From: Planococcus rifietoensis
Lineage (GTDB): Bacteria; Bacillota; Bacilli; Bacillales_A; Planococcaceae
Assembly: GCF_001465795.2 (NCBI RefSeq)
Contig: NZ_CP013659.2
Coordinates: 1,382,501 to 1,446,500 of the forward strand
Reading direction: 5' to 3'
DNA length: 64,000 bases
The position numbers were made by a program, and so were the translations under genes. Shown here one piece after another: positions 8,505 through 16,996 of the stretch. Each line of letters begins with the position of its first letter. Position 1 is the stretch's first letter. The notes under the pieces were generated by a model. It saw only the letters and a program-made list of their open reading frames with translations. It was not told the DNA's origin and did not search any database.

Positions 8505-9149
8505 ATGAACACACTGCAAAACAAAAAAACCAATGATTTCAATGAAATCGTCAATGGACGCCGTTCCATTAAACAATACGACCCGGATGTGAAAATCAGC
8601 CGCGAGGAAATGACCGAGATCCTGGAACAGGCGTCCACAGCGCCTTCTTCCATCAATATGCAGCCTTGGCGTTTTGTTGTTATCGACAGCGCAGAAGGAA
8701 AAGAAAAGCTTGCGCCGCTGGCATCTTTCAACTTGGAAAAAGTAATGAGTGCATCAGCTGTTATCGCCGTGTTCGGCGACCTCAACAACATTGAGTACGC
8801 AGAAGAGATTTATGGCAAAGCCGTAGAACTCGGTTATATGCCCGAAGAAGTGAAAGAATTCCAAGTCGGCTACTTCAAACCTTTGTACGAAGGCATGTCC
8901 AAAGAGCAAATGAAAGACATCGTGCTGTTGGACTCAGGGCTTGTATCCATGCAATTGATGCTCGTTGCCCGTGCATTTGGCTACGACACCAACCCAATCG
9001 GTGGCTACGACAAGCAGAAGATCGCTGAGACGTTCGGCCTGGACAAAGAGCGTTATGTGCCAGTCATGCTTCTTACGATTGGCAAAGCCGCCAACGAAGG
9101 CTTCCAGTCGTACCGCTTGCCGGTCGAGGCGACCACGACCTGGAGCTAA
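8505..9149 (+). CDS. Nitroreductase-family FMN oxidoreductase
   Basis: A 214-residue nitroreductase fold protein. The N-terminal FMN phosphate-binding motif is RRSIKQYD. STAPSSINMQPWRFVVI is the second FMN/dimer motif. The C-terminal segment around GLVSMQLMLVARAFGY and PIGGYDKQKI is typical of the YdgI/NfsB group. Members reduce nitroaromatics, quinones or flavins with NAD(P)H in the cytoplasm. It is the first gene of a cluster with a MarR regulator and a small monooxygenase, which suggests a response to electrophiles or quinones. The AAGGAG ribosome binding site fits the ATG. The promoter and operator upstream are listed separately. Confidence 0.9.
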   Translation: MNTLQNKKTNDFNEIVNGRRSIKQYDPDVKISREEMTEILEQASTAPSSINMQPWRFVVIDSAEGKEKLAPLASFNLEKVMSASAVIAVFGDLNNIEYAEEIYGKAVELGYMPEEVKEFQVGYFKPLYEGMSKEQMKDIVLLDSGLVSMQLMLVARAFGYDTNPIGGYDKQKIAETFGLDKERYVPVMLLTIGKAANEGFQSYRLPVEATTTWS

Positions 9150-9255
9150 GCCAGACGACCTTGAGTATTCGGGAGTTATGTATTATATTTGACTGGTCAA
9201 TGAATAGTGGGCACAGCTATCAATTGACTTCATCGATCATTTAGGAGGTCTTTCA

Positions 9256-9684
9256 ATGCCGTGTTCATTTTCAAAGCAGGAACAAGTGCTGCACCAGTTT
9301 AAGGGTCTGACCAATCAGATCAGCCCGAAGTTTGAGCGTTGCACAGGCATCAGTGCGTCGCGTTATGAGTTATTGTCGCAGCTTTATAAAGTTGACGAAA
9401 TCAACCAGTCAACGTTACAAAAATTGGTCAATATCGATAGCGCCGCGGTCACGCGCCATTTAAAGCAGCTTGAAGCGAGCGGCATGGTCACAAAGCGCAG
9501 AAATCCAGAAGACAATCGTGTAATCTTTGTCAGCCTGACCGATGAAGGACGCGAGCGCATCGTCGAATACCGGAAAGAAAATACAGGCTTCGTCAAGCAA
9601 ATGCTCCACGATTTCACGTCTGAGGAAGTCGATGCGCTTAGCGATATGTTGCGGCGCATGCAAGACAATATCGTTGATTATTAA
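9256..9684 (+). CDS. MarR-family transcriptional regulator
   Basis: The 142-residue protein has a winged helix covering about residues 45-105. The recognition helix is in SAAVTRHLKQLEASGMVTKR, and the wing is RNPEDNRVIFVSLTDEGRERI. Both are hallmark MarR sequence. Two cysteines are near the N-terminus (Cys3 and CTG at about residue 29), so thiol sensing as in OhrR/YodB-type regulators is possible but unproven. It lies between the nitroreductase and monooxygenase genes in the same orientation, and is the likely regulator of the group. GGAGG precedes the ATG. Confidence 0.9.
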   Translation: MPCSFSKQEQVLHQFKGLTNQISPKFERCTGISASRYELLSQLYKVDEINQSTLQKLVNIDSAAVTRHLKQLEASGMVTKRRNPEDNRVIFVSLTDEGRERIVEYRKENTGFVKQMLHDFTSEEVDALSDMLRRMQDNIVDY

Positions 9685-9713
9685 AAATACAGATTAAAGG
9701 ATGGCGAAATGAA

Positions 9714-10010
9714 ATGATGATTATCCACGCACATTTGCAAGTAAAACCTGACCAGGAACAAGCCTTTTTAAACGAAAGCAAAATTTTGATCGACGCATCG
9801 CGTCAAGAACCGGGCAATGTTCAATACGATTTGATGAAATCAGTGGAGAAGGACGGCCATTTCACAATGGTGGAAGTATGGAAAGATGCGCAAGCAATCG
9901 AAGCCCATAACGCGAGTGAACATTTCACGGCTTTCTCCAAAAAAGCAGCTGGATTCATGAGCGCGCCGATGGAACTGAAAGTCTATAGCGGTGAAGCTGT
10001 CCGGATGTAA
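9714..10010 (+). CDS. Antibiotic biosynthesis monooxygenase (ABM)-domain protein, YgiN-like
   Basis: A 98-residue dimeric alpha+beta barrel protein of the ABM family. It starts with the strand MIIHAHLQVKPDQEQAF and contains REPGNVQYDLMKS, FTMVEVWKD and the conserved AHNASEHFTAF motif of this family. Related proteins oxidise quinols or act on small aromatics without cofactors. The pairing with a nitroreductase and a MarR regulator resembles the E. coli mdaB-ygiN quinone pairing, so a quinone redox role is plausible. Two adjacent ATG codons (9714, 9717) are possible starts, and AAAGGA at about 9697 favours the first. Confidence 0.85.
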   Translation: MMIIHAHLQVKPDQEQAFLNESKILIDASRQEPGNVQYDLMKSVEKDGHFTMVEVWKDAQAIEAHNASEHFTAFSKKAAGFMSAPMELKVYSGEAVRM

Positions 10011-10021
10011 GAAAAGCTTGT

Positions 10022-10033
10022 TCGTTTAAACGA
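10022..10033. repeat. 12-bp perfect palindrome after the monooxygenase gene
   Basis: TCGTTTAAACGA is a perfect palindrome 12 bases after the stop codon. No T-run follows. It could be a protein-binding site for the next transcription unit. Confidence 0.3.
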
Positions 10034-10109
10034 GATGCCAGGCAATGCTTGAACATCTTGGTGAACTGTGACAAGATAGACCTTGAAAGACAAATGCTAA
10101 TTTCATAAA

Positions 10110-10206
10110 ACACATGTGGGGGAATCGGTGTTGCCGATTGAGAGAATATCCGTGAGATATTGACCCTTGGAACCTGAACTGGCTAATACCAGCGGAGGGA
10201 ACATAT
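10110..10206 (+). ncRNA. TPP (THI-box) riboswitch
   Basis: The sequence holds the conserved THI-box elements in order: GGGGG, a P3-type hairpin, TTGAGA, GACCC, AACCTGAACTGG, CTAATACCAGCG and GAGGGAA, closed by ATGT/ACAT pairing in P1. A strong terminator follows at 10234 and then the ThiXYZ-type transporter genes. Binding of thiamine pyrophosphate should favour the terminator and shut off uptake of the precursor. Confidence 0.93.
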
Positions 10207-10233
10207 TCAAATCGGTCTATTCTGCGATGATAT

Positions 10234-10268
10234 GCGCCCAAGGTTTCTATAACCTTGGGCGCTTTTTT
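10234..10268 (+). terminator. Terminator of the TPP riboswitch expression platform
   Basis: GCGCCCAAGGTT (10234-10245) pairs with AACCTTGGGCGC (10251-10262), and T6 follows. It is placed between the aptamer and the first coding region. Confidence 0.92.
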
Positions 10269-10345
10269 GTATCCGCAATTGGATATGTCCCCTGAATCAG
10301 CTTCTGAAATCATCTTTTATGAATTCATTCAAAGGGGGAAACAAG

Positions 10346-11353
10346 ATGAAAAAATGGACGATTGCCATTGCACCGGTGTTGCTGATCGCGGCATGCACAG
10401 AAGAAGCGGAAAGTCCGGGCAGCGACGTGGCGAATGAACAACAGGAATTAGAAGAAGTGACGATGGTGTTGGATTGGACGCCAAATACCAATCACACCGG
10501 CTTGTATGTGGCACAGCAAAAGGGCTATTTTGAAGAGCAAGGGCTAGATGTCGAGATCATCTTGCCGGGTGAAGCGGGCGCCAATCAATTGGTCGCTTCC
10601 AACCAGGCGGAATTCGGCATCGGCGCACAGGAAAGCTTGACGGAAGCGAGAGTGCAAGACATTCCGATCGTCTCGATTGCGGCGCTCATTCAGCACAACA
10701 CGTCCGGATTTGCATCCCCTAAAGACAAAGGCATCGAGTCGCCGAGCGATTACGAAGGGAAAACTTACGGCGGCTGGGGAGCGCCAGTCGAAAAAGCGGT
10801 GCTCGGGTCCATCATGGAACAGGAAGGGGCTGATGTGGAAAACGTCGACATCGTCAATATCGGCAATAGCGACTTTTTCACGGCGGTCGAACGCGACATC
10901 GATTTTGCTTGGATCTATTACGGCTGGACGGGCATTGAAGCCGAACTGCGCGGCGATGAATTGAACATGCAGTATTTGACGGACTACTCGGACAAACTGG
11001 ATTATTACACACCGATCCTAATGACTAATGAAAACTTGATTGCAAAAGATCCGGAAACCGTTCGTGCATTCACCAAAGCAGTGTCGCAAGGCTACGAATT
11101 CGCCATCGATGAGCCTGAACAAGCAGCTGAGATCTTGATCGAGTCGGTCCCGGATTTGGATCCGGAACTGGTGAAAGCGAGCCAAGAATGGCTGTCGCCG
11201 AAATATCAGGACGATGCCGCGAAATTCGGCGAACAGCAAGAGCAAGTGTGGGCGGATTACGCTGCGTGGATGTTCGACAACGGGCTACTGGATGAGGAAT
11301 TGGACGTGGAGCAGGCGTACACCAATGAATTTTTACCGGAGGAGGAAAACTGA
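10346..11353 (+). CDS. thiY: Thiamine-precursor ABC transporter, substrate-binding lipoprotein (ThiY-like)
   Basis: A signal peptide with lipobox LIAAC gives a 335-residue membrane-anchored binding protein of the NMT1/THI5-like family. The domain begins with VLDWTPNTNHTGLYVAQQKG, which is characteristic of HMP/formylaminopyrimidine-binding proteins. The ATG at 10346 follows AAAGGGGG at proper spacing. An in-frame ATG at 10319 is rejected, as the ribosome binding site lies inside that extension. The gene is behind a TPP riboswitch and is followed, with overlapping stop/start codons, by a small thiamine-binding protein, a permease and an ATPase. The likely ligand is a pyrimidine thiamine precursor. 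Which one cannot be fixed from sequence. Confidence 0.9.
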   Translation: MKKWTIAIAPVLLIAACTEEAESPGSDVANEQQELEEVTMVLDWTPNTNHTGLYVAQQKGYFEEQGLDVEIILPGEAGANQLVASNQAEFGIGAQESLTEARVQDIPIVSIAALIQHNTSGFASPKDKGIESPSDYEGKTYGGWGAPVEKAVLGSIMEQEGADVENVDIVNIGNSDFFTAVERDIDFAWIYYGWTGIEAELRGDELNMQYLTDYSDKLDYYTPILMTNENLIAKDPETVRAFTKAVSQGYEFAIDEPEQAAEILIESVPDLDPELVKASQEWLSPKYQDDAAKFGEQQEQVWADYAAWMFDNGLLDEELDVEQAYTNEFLPEEEN

Positions 11354-11646
11354 TGGGCAATGCATTATTAAGTATTCAAATCATCCCGAAAACGAAAAAC
11401 GGGGAAGACGTCATTCCATATGTAGACAAAGCGATCGCCGTCATTGAAAAGTCGGGCGTCCCGTACCAAGTCAATCCACTGGAGACGACGATGGAAGGGG
11501 ATCTGGCGCAGTTGTTTTCGATCGTTGAGGAAATGAACGAGGCGATGATCGAAAACGGCAGTTCGAACGTCATCTCCCAAATCAAAGTGCTGTATCAGCC
11601 GAGCGGTGCCTCGATGGATAAATTGACGGAGAAATACCGGCCGTGA
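11353..11646 (+). CDS. MTH1187/YkoF-type thiamine-binding protein (DUF77)
   Basis: A 97-residue protein beginning ALLSIQIIPKTKNGEDVIPY, with later PLETTMEGDLAQLF and SNVISQIKVLYQPSG, as in the MTH1187 family. These small ferredoxin-like proteins are thought to bind thiamine or its hydroxymethylpyrimidine part in the cytoplasm. The start overlaps the previous stop (TGATG), so translation is coupled. Its place between the binding protein and the permease genes of a TPP-controlled operon supports a role as a cytoplasmic carrier or sensor for the imported precursor. Confidence 0.85.
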   Translation: MGNALLSIQIIPKTKNGEDVIPYVDKAIAVIEKSGVPYQVNPLETTMEGDLAQLFSIVEEMNEAMIENGSSNVISQIKVLYQPSGASMDKLTEKYRP

Positions 11647-12413
11647 TGATTGTGCGAAAAGGATGGAGACCGGTTCTGGTCCTCATCCTTTTATTGATCG
11701 TCTGGCAAGCGCTGGTGCCGCTGTTTGAAGTGCCAGAGTGGTTGCTTCCGACCCCTTATCAGATCGGGGTAGAAGCGGTAAACAGTTGGCCGAATTACAG
11801 CGGGCATTTGCTTGCGACGATCCGATTATCGATCCTCGGCTTTTTCATCGGATCGTCGATCGGCCTTGGCGTCGCGATGATTCTTCATCTCGTGCCGAAA
11901 CTGCGGGAGACTTTTTATCCTTTGCTGATTTTATCGCAAAATATCCCGATTATCGTTTTGGCGCCGCTATTGGTCATTTGGTTCGGCTTCGGCTTGTTGC
12001 CGAAACTGATCATCATCATTCTCGTGTGCTTTTTCCCGATCACCATCGCGGCACTTGATGGGTTCAGGCAGACGAGCGGCGAATTGCTTCATTATATGAA
12101 AATGGCAGGAGCCGACAGACGCCAGATTTTTTGGAAGCTCGAATGGCCGCATGCGATGCCGTCGATTTTCTCGGGCTTGAAAATTGCGGCGACCTATAGC
12201 GTCATGGGTGCCGTCATTTCCGAATGGCTCGGTGCGCAGGAGGGCATTGGCGTCTATATGACGCTCGCCTCGTCGTCGTTCCGGACGACGCAAGTATTTG
12301 TCGCGATCTTGTTGATCATGAGTTTGAGCATGCTGTTTTTCGCGGCGATTGTGTTACTCGAAAAGTGGATCATCCGCTGGAAAACGAGCGGGGGAGGGAA
12401 TTTGAATGGCTGA
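11646..12413 (+). CDS. thiX: Thiamine-precursor ABC transporter permease (ThiX-like)
   Basis: About 255 residues with six predicted helices, belonging to the SsuC/TauC/ThiX permease group. The EAA cytoplasmic loop appears as LHYMKMAGADRRQIFWKLEW, which docks the ATPase. ATG 11646 overlaps the upstream TGA (TGATG). A GTG at 11643 is an alternative. The downstream ATPase gene begins within its last bases. This gene forms the membrane channel of the transporter together with the binding protein and the ATPase of the same operon. Confidence 0.9.
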   Translation: MIVRKGWRPVLVLILLLIVWQALVPLFEVPEWLLPTPYQIGVEAVNSWPNYSGHLLATIRLSILGFFIGSSIGLGVAMILHLVPKLRETFYPLLILSQNIPIIVLAPLLVIWFGFGLLPKLIIIILVCFFPITIAALDGFRQTSGELLHYMKMAGADRRQIFWKLEWPHAMPSIFSGLKIAATYSVMGAVISEWLGAQEGIGVYMTLASSSFRTTQVFVAILLIMSLSMLFFAAIVLLEKWIIRWKTSGGGNLNG

Positions 12414-13149
12414 ATTGGCGATTGAACAATTGACGAAAAGCTTTGACGGGACCGAAGTGCTGAAAGAGTTATCATTGAATATAGGAGACGATGAATTTGT
12501 CGCCGTGCTCGGCCCTTCCGGCAGCGGCAAAAGCACGTTATTTCATTTAATTGGCGGGCTTTATGAGCCGGATGCAGGAAGTATTCTATTGGGCGGCGAG
12601 AACATCAACGGCCAAAAAGGCTCCGTCAGCTATATGCCGCAAAGCCCGTCGCTGCTTCCGTGGCGCACCGTGCTGGACAATGTTTTGTTAGGGGCTGAGA
12701 TCGCTGGACACAAAGATCAGCAAGCAGCTATTCAAATGATGGAAAAAGCAGGACTGGCAGGTTATGAGCAATCTTATCCGCACCAATTGTCCGGCGGAAT
12801 GAAGCAGCGCGCCGCCTTTATCCGTAGCCTCTTAAGCCCACAGCCACTCATTTTGCTGGACGAGCCGTTTTCAGCGCTGGATGAATTCACCCGTTCAGAA
12901 ATGCAAAAATGGCTGCTTGATATTTGGCAGCACAATAAACGCTCGATTCTTTTCGTCACGCATAATATAGAAGAAGCTTTGTTTCTCGCAGACCGCATTC
13001 TGGTGTTATCGGAAAAACCTGCGCGTGTCGTCGCTGAGTTTAAAGTGGGTTTCGCGAGGCCGAGAGCAGAAGACATCACTTTGACAGAAGAGTTTCTGCA
13101 ATACAAGAAGGACATTTATAAAGTACTGAAGAAAGAGGAACCAAAATAG
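12406..13149 (+). CDS. thiZ: Thiamine-precursor ABC transporter ATPase (ThiZ-like)
   Basis: A 247-residue ABC ATPase with all motifs intact: Walker A GPSGSGKST, Q-loop MPQSPSLLPW, signature LSGGMKQR, Walker B LILLDEPFSALD and H-loop VTHNIEEA. The sequence is closest in style to the SsuB/TauB/ThiZ group, which pairs with NMT1-like binding proteins. It overlaps the permease gene by 8 bases. It ends the TPP-controlled operon just before a long hairpin. It energises uptake of a thiamine precursor. Confidence 0.92.
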   Translation: MAELAIEQLTKSFDGTEVLKELSLNIGDDEFVAVLGPSGSGKSTLFHLIGGLYEPDAGSILLGGENINGQKGSVSYMPQSPSLLPWRTVLDNVLLGAEIAGHKDQQAAIQMMEKAGLAGYEQSYPHQLSGGMKQRAAFIRSLLSPQPLILLDEPFSALDEFTRSEMQKWLLDIWQHNKRSILFVTHNIEEALFLADRILVLSEKPARVVAEFKVGFARPRAEDITLTEEFLQYKKDIYKVLKKEEPK

Positions 13150-13151
13150 AG

Positions 13152-13191
13152 ATAGAGAAGGCCGCTGAGATTTCTCGGCGGCCTTCTCTAT
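13152..13191. terminator. Bidirectional terminator hairpin
   Basis: ATAGAGAAGGCCGC (13152-13165) pairs with GCGGCCTTCTCTAT (13178-13191). T-tracts are short on both sides, so efficiency is uncertain. It separates two convergent genes. Confidence 0.65.
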
Positions 13192-13955
13192 TCCCTTGGT
13201 GAATTTTTCTCTTCGTTTGGATTGTTTGTTATCCATTTCCGTAATAGGCGATTGAATTCTGTTGCTTGCTGAATTGGCCAATCATGTCGAGCGCCTGGAA
13301 TAAGCATTCCGACCGCATTCGGCATGACAACAGGAGCCATTTTAGTCGAAGCGATTATGGCGCGCGATTCGTACTCTCCAGCCGCAAACAGTGCGGGCTT
13401 GCAGAAAGAACTATACGATGCATCGAGACGGAAGCGAATGATTTCCTTAAATATGGCTTCATATGTCTCGCGCGTTAGCAGTTGATAATTGGAGATGAAG
13501 TCAGGGATCTTTTGAGGTGGCAGGAGATAACGTTCGCGGGCCATCTTTTTGAGATGCGAAGTATTGTGTATGTTCCGCTGCACAGCGCATGATTGCAGTT
13601 TCAATAAAAACCCGTAACGCAACGGCTGGACCGTGATGCCGCTAATAAAGAGGCTCAATACTTTTTCTGGGAAACGCTTAGCCAATTCCAAGGCGACATG
13701 GCCTCCTAAAGAAAGTCCCACTATATGGACAGCTCGATCCTTAATAACTTGATGGGCAATTTGTTCGGCACTATCCGCTAAACTGACCCAAGGTATCGCG
13801 GCACTTTTTCCGTGTCCAGGCAAATCAACCATAATCAATTGATGATCGGAAAATGCGTATTCTTGTTGCCACCATATCCAACTGCTTGCGCCAAGCCCGT
13901 GGATGAAGAGTATGGGTTCCGCTTCAGTAAACGTGGACTCTGAGTAAGCGATCAT
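13188..13955 (-). CDS. Alpha/beta hydrolase
   Basis: A 255-residue alpha/beta-hydrolase. Visible landmarks are the oxyanion segment FIHGLGASSW, the MVDLPGHGKS strand, the nucleophile elbow GLSLGG (Ser) and a C-terminal His in GARHDWP. The acid residue is probably in the FAAGEYESR loop, which is less certain. The style resembles MenH/bioH-like esterases, but the substrate is unknown. ATG 13955 is used because GAGGAG overlaps the upstream GTG (13964). It is a single gene convergent with the thiamine transporter operon. Confidence 0.85.
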   Translation of the reverse strand: MIAYSESTFTEAEPILFIHGLGASSWIWWQQEYAFSDHQLIMVDLPGHGKSAAIPWVSLADSAEQIAHQVIKDRAVHIVGLSLGGHVALELAKRFPEKVLSLFISGITVQPLRYGFLLKLQSCAVQRNIHNTSHLKKMARERYLLPPQKIPDFISNYQLLTRETYEAIFKEIIRFRLDASYSSFCKPALFAAGEYESRAIIASTKMAPVVMPNAVGMLIPGARHDWPIQQATEFNRLLRKWITNNPNEEKNSPRE

Positions 13956-14293
13956 ATTAGACACTCCTCGGTTTCTTTTTTTAAAACCAATCGATCAAAT
14001 GCTTCATTCCTTAGAAATGTGGCAGGTTTTTTAGGGTCTTGAAGTGATCAAATAGCGCAGTAGGGTTTTAAAACGGTGACATAAAGCAAAGTGGTTTCAT
14101 CATTCCCCAATTTCAAAGTGTTTATTGTTTTATAGAAATACAATTTTTTATCTAAGCGAAATCGGAACTGAGCGTTTGGAGTATAGATAGCCAATAAGCT
14201 CAAAAATAAACCTAATTCAAGCGAGAAAAGTGAGTTCTGTCGAATGAGAAAAATGATAAAATATTATCAAAATACTTTTCGGGAGGGGCAGCG
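13956..14293. other. Non-coding stretch upstream of the YwaF-like gene
   Basis: No gene is seen. The region is AT-rich. A TGATAA-AATA-TTATCA inverted repeat (14254-14269) lies 25 bases before the next start and overlaps a possible minus-10 (TAAAAT at 14257, with TTCTGT at 14235). That arrangement could be an operator-promoter. Nothing else is recognised. Confidence 0.4.
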
Positions 14294-15028
14294 ATGGATA
14301 CGTGGTTTGGTGCAAGATCTGATTATCCGTTCGAGCTTTTTTCCGTCAGCCATCTAATCGTACTGGCAATTGCCTTAACAGGATTCCTGTGCCTGGTCCT
14401 TTTAAGAGACAATTTCGCCGCTAAAGATGCCTTGTTCCAGCAATTGCGCTGGCTGCTGTTTCTTGTGCTGCTCATCTCTGAAGTGTCCTATCAGTATTGG
14501 GCCGTCAGCCACGAGTATTGGAGCTTCGATCGTTATATGCCGCTTCATTTATGCGGTGTCGCTTCTATCACCGCCATGATCGGCTTAGTGACTTTGCATC
14601 CATTTTGGATCCGCGTATCGTTTTTCATCGGCATCGTGCCCGCGGCTTTGGCACTGGTGACGCCGGATATGCCGTATGATTACCAGCACTACCGGTTTTG
14701 GAAATTTTTTGTCCATCATACTGCCATCGCCTGGGCAAGTCTGTTTTTGGCTTTATTTATGCCAAGTGCACTTACGTGGCGTTCGGTATTTTCGGTTTAT
14801 GGAATTTTGCTCGTGTATGCCGCGTTCATCGGGTTTTGGGTCAATCCACAGACCGGCTCAAACTATCTTTACCTGTCGCAGCGGCCATCTACCATCTCAC
14901 CCTTGGATTTTTTCGGGGATGGCGTTTGGTATTATATCAATTTATGCTTAGCTGCTTTCCTGTTATTTGCGGTTCAGTACGGGATATTCCGCTGGATCTT
15001 TAAAAAAACCGGCCCTGAAGAAAACTGA
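14294..15028 (+). CDS. TIGR02206/YwaF-family membrane protein
   Basis: A 244-residue protein with about seven membrane helices. Conserved features of this family are an aromatic segment in the second to third helix region (YWAVSHEYWSFDRYMPLHLCG) and the end motif STISPLDFFGDGVWYYIN. The biochemical role of the family is not known to me. GGGAGGGG precedes the ATG. A terminator follows within 20 bases, so it is a single-gene unit ahead of cardiolipin synthase. Confidence 0.75.
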   Translation: MDTWFGARSDYPFELFSVSHLIVLAIALTGFLCLVLLRDNFAAKDALFQQLRWLLFLVLLISEVSYQYWAVSHEYWSFDRYMPLHLCGVASITAMIGLVTLHPFWIRVSFFIGIVPAALALVTPDMPYDYQHYRFWKFFVHHTAIAWASLFLALFMPSALTWRSVFSVYGILLVYAAFIGFWVNPQTGSNYLYLSQRPSTISPLDFFGDGVWYYINLCLAAFLLFAVQYGIFRWIFKKTGPEEN

Positions 15029-15043
15029 ATGCGACTAACAACC

Positions 15044-15086
15044 AGCTGCCAGGTGCGGAAATGCTTCCGTCTCGGGCAGCTTTTTC
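15044..15086 (+). terminator. Terminator after the YwaF-like gene
   Basis: AGCTGCC (15044-15050) pairs with GGCAGCT (15075-15081), with an inner CGGAA/TTCCG helix, and T5 follows. Confidence 0.75.
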
Positions 15087-15155
15087 GATTTTCAATAGAG
15101 GACTATTTGCATATTTAGAGAATAAAAGGGGGACAGAGCGAAAGGGGTGGCGGGA

Positions 15156-16607
15156 ATGGATTGGGTAGTCGTACTGAGCTGGACATTGAACTCTTTATTG
15201 CTGTTGAACATCGTGCTCGCGCTTGTAATCATCTTTAATGAACGTCGGGATGCTGGGGCTACTTGGGCATGGCTATTGATTTTGTTTTTCTTGCCGATTC
15301 TCGGATTTATTGTCTATTTGTTTTTCGGCAGGCATTTGACCACCAACAACTTCTACAACTTAACGGAAGACGAACAATCCTATTTCACGCGCCAAGTCGA
15401 TGCTCAAGTCCAGCGCATCCAGGCAGGGGAAGCAGAATATGATGAAGAGCTGCTGAACAAATACGAGCAATTGCTGATCATGAATTTGCGGTCGTCCAAA
15501 TCACTCGTCAGCTTCTACAACGAAACCCGTATATTCTCTGAAGGCAACGAGAAATTCGACACCATGATCAAAGACATTGGCAACGCGCAGGAAGAAGTCA
15601 ATGTCCAATACTATATCATTAAACGGGATGCGCTCGGCCAGCGGCTATTCGATGCTTTGCTCGAACGTGCCAAAGCCGGAGTCAAGGTACGGCTTCTCTA
15701 TGATGCAGTCGGGTCGAAGAGTTTAAAACAATCGGATTTTAAGGAATTGATCGAACATGGCGGCGAAGTGGAAATCTTTTTTCCGTCCAAATGGGGAATC
15801 AATTTCCGCCTCAATAACCGCAACCACCGGAAAGTGTGCATCATTGACGGGAAAATCGGCTATATTGGCGGATTTAATGTCGGGACGGAATATTTGGGTG
15901 AAGTGGAGAAATTCGGCTATTGGCGCGATGTTCATTTGCGCATAGAAGGAGACGTCGTCCATCATATCCAAGACCGTTTTGTGCTGGATTGGAACTACGC
16001 CAACCAATACAAGAACCGAGACGACATCTTTTGTTTTCCACCTCACCAAATCAGACATTTCTCGCCGATGCAAATCGTCACGAGCGGGCCGAATTCGCAC
16101 ACAGAACATTTGAAAAACATGAAAATCAAAATGATTTCGTCGGCAAAGCGCGAAATCTACATCCAAACGCCGTATTTCATTCCGGATAAAAGCTTTATGG
16201 ACGCCTGTAAAATGGCCTTGCTGAGCGGTGTAAAAATGAATATTATGATTCCCGGCAAGCCGGACCATCCATTTGTTATGTGGGGATCCTGGTCGTTCCT
16301 TGGCGAGTTGCTCGATTACGGAGCGGACGTCTATTTATACGATCGTGGTTTTTTGCACTCCAAGACGATGACCGTGGACGGCGAGATTTCAACTGTCGGG
16401 ACCACCAACCTGGATGCCCGCAGCTTCCGATTGAATTTCGAAATCAATACGCTCGTTTTCAACCGCCGGATTGCGCTCGAACTGGAGTCCCTGTTCGAGT
16501 CGGATACTGCCGATTGCCGCAAATTGACGAAAGAACTCTACGCACAGCGCGATTGGACCATCAAGCTGCGCGAAGGTTTTGCCCGCCTGTTGAGCCCGAT
16601 TTTATAA
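15156..16607 (+). CDS. cls: Cardiolipin synthase
   Basis: A 483-residue phospholipase-D superfamily enzyme. Two N-terminal membrane helices (about 5-27 and 37-58) precede two catalytic HKD motifs: HRKVCIIDGKIGYIGG and HSKTMTVDGEISTVGTTN. It condenses two phosphatidylglycerols to cardiolipin and glycerol at the membrane. The length is standard for bacterial ClsA-type enzymes. ATG 15156 is chosen over GTG 15147 since AAAGGGG overlaps the latter. It is a single gene. Confidence 0.93.
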   Translation: MDWVVVLSWTLNSLLLLNIVLALVIIFNERRDAGATWAWLLILFFLPILGFIVYLFFGRHLTTNNFYNLTEDEQSYFTRQVDAQVQRIQAGEAEYDEELLNKYEQLLIMNLRSSKSLVSFYNETRIFSEGNEKFDTMIKDIGNAQEEVNVQYYIIKRDALGQRLFDALLERAKAGVKVRLLYDAVGSKSLKQSDFKELIEHGGEVEIFFPSKWGINFRLNNRNHRKVCIIDGKIGYIGGFNVGTEYLGEVEKFGYWRDVHLRIEGDVVHHIQDRFVLDWNYANQYKNRDDIFCFPPHQIRHFSPMQIVTSGPNSHTEHLKNMKIKMISSAKREIYIQTPYFIPDKSFMDACKMALLSGVKMNIMIPGKPDHPFVMWGSWSFLGELLDYGADVYLYDRGFLHSKTMTVDGEISTVGTTNLDARSFRLNFEINTLVFNRRIALELESLFESDTADCRKLTKELYAQRDWTIKLREGFARLLSPIL

Positions 16608-16780
16608 TTTGTGATAGTTACGTGTGGAATGTGGGTTGAAGAAGTCTCCTAATCCAGTACGAATTAAAATAGAATTGTTTTTTCTACATTCAAAATTCAA
16701 TGATCTATCTAAGTATTTGGAGAAGCGTTCGCTCGAAAACCCTTCTGCTCAATAATGTTGCGCATTACTTTCGCAAAGAT

Positions 16781-16918
16781 AATGTCTCCCGTAGGTCGAC
16801 CTTATCTTTCCAGTGGTAAAGCGAGACGACCGAGACCTCGGAAGGTGCCTAGCGGCTGAGGATGCCTGGGCGCGAGCCCACGGAAAGCGAGCGATAAGCT
16901 TCGGAAAATACAACTTCT
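16781..16918. repeat. GC-rich dispersed-repeat-like block
   Basis: The block contains AAAGCGAGACGACCGAGAC, CGGAAGGTGCCTAGCGGC, GCGCGAGCCCACGG and AAAGCGAGCG. The spaced GAGCG/GCGAG words resemble the degenerate intergenic repeats found in many Bacillales genomes. It is much richer in GC than its surroundings. No second copy is in this window, so the assignment rests on resemblance only. Confidence 0.4.
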
Positions 16919-16940
16919 TACGTTTTTTCGACAACCTGAA

Positions 16941-16976
16941 AAAGCTGAAACCACTTTAGGTTTCAGCTTTTTTTAT
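16941..16976. terminator. Bidirectional terminator
   Basis: AAAGCTGAAACC (16941-16952) pairs with GGTTTCAGCTTT (16959-16970), with an A-run on the left and a T-run on the right. It can end both cls (plus) and the rpiR-type gene (minus). Confidence 0.85.
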
Positions 16977-16996
16977 TTGTCCAAAATCCCCAATGC

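Larger units (their letters stand above)
16608..16996. other. Non-coding stretch between cls and the rpiR-type gene
   Basis: No coding frame is supported. It contains a GC-rich, repeat-like block at about 16781-16918 and a bidirectional terminator at 16941-16976, both listed separately. The first 150 bases are AT-rich and featureless. Confidence 0.5.

Noticed and set aside
10083..10111. TTGAAA-17-TAAAAC as promoter of the TPP leader
   Set aside because: The start site would fall inside the P1 stem of the riboswitch, so the real promoter is probably further upstream.
15723..16268. 181-codon minus-strand open frame opposite cls
   Set aside because: It is a shadow of the cardiolipin synthase reading frame with no recognisable features.
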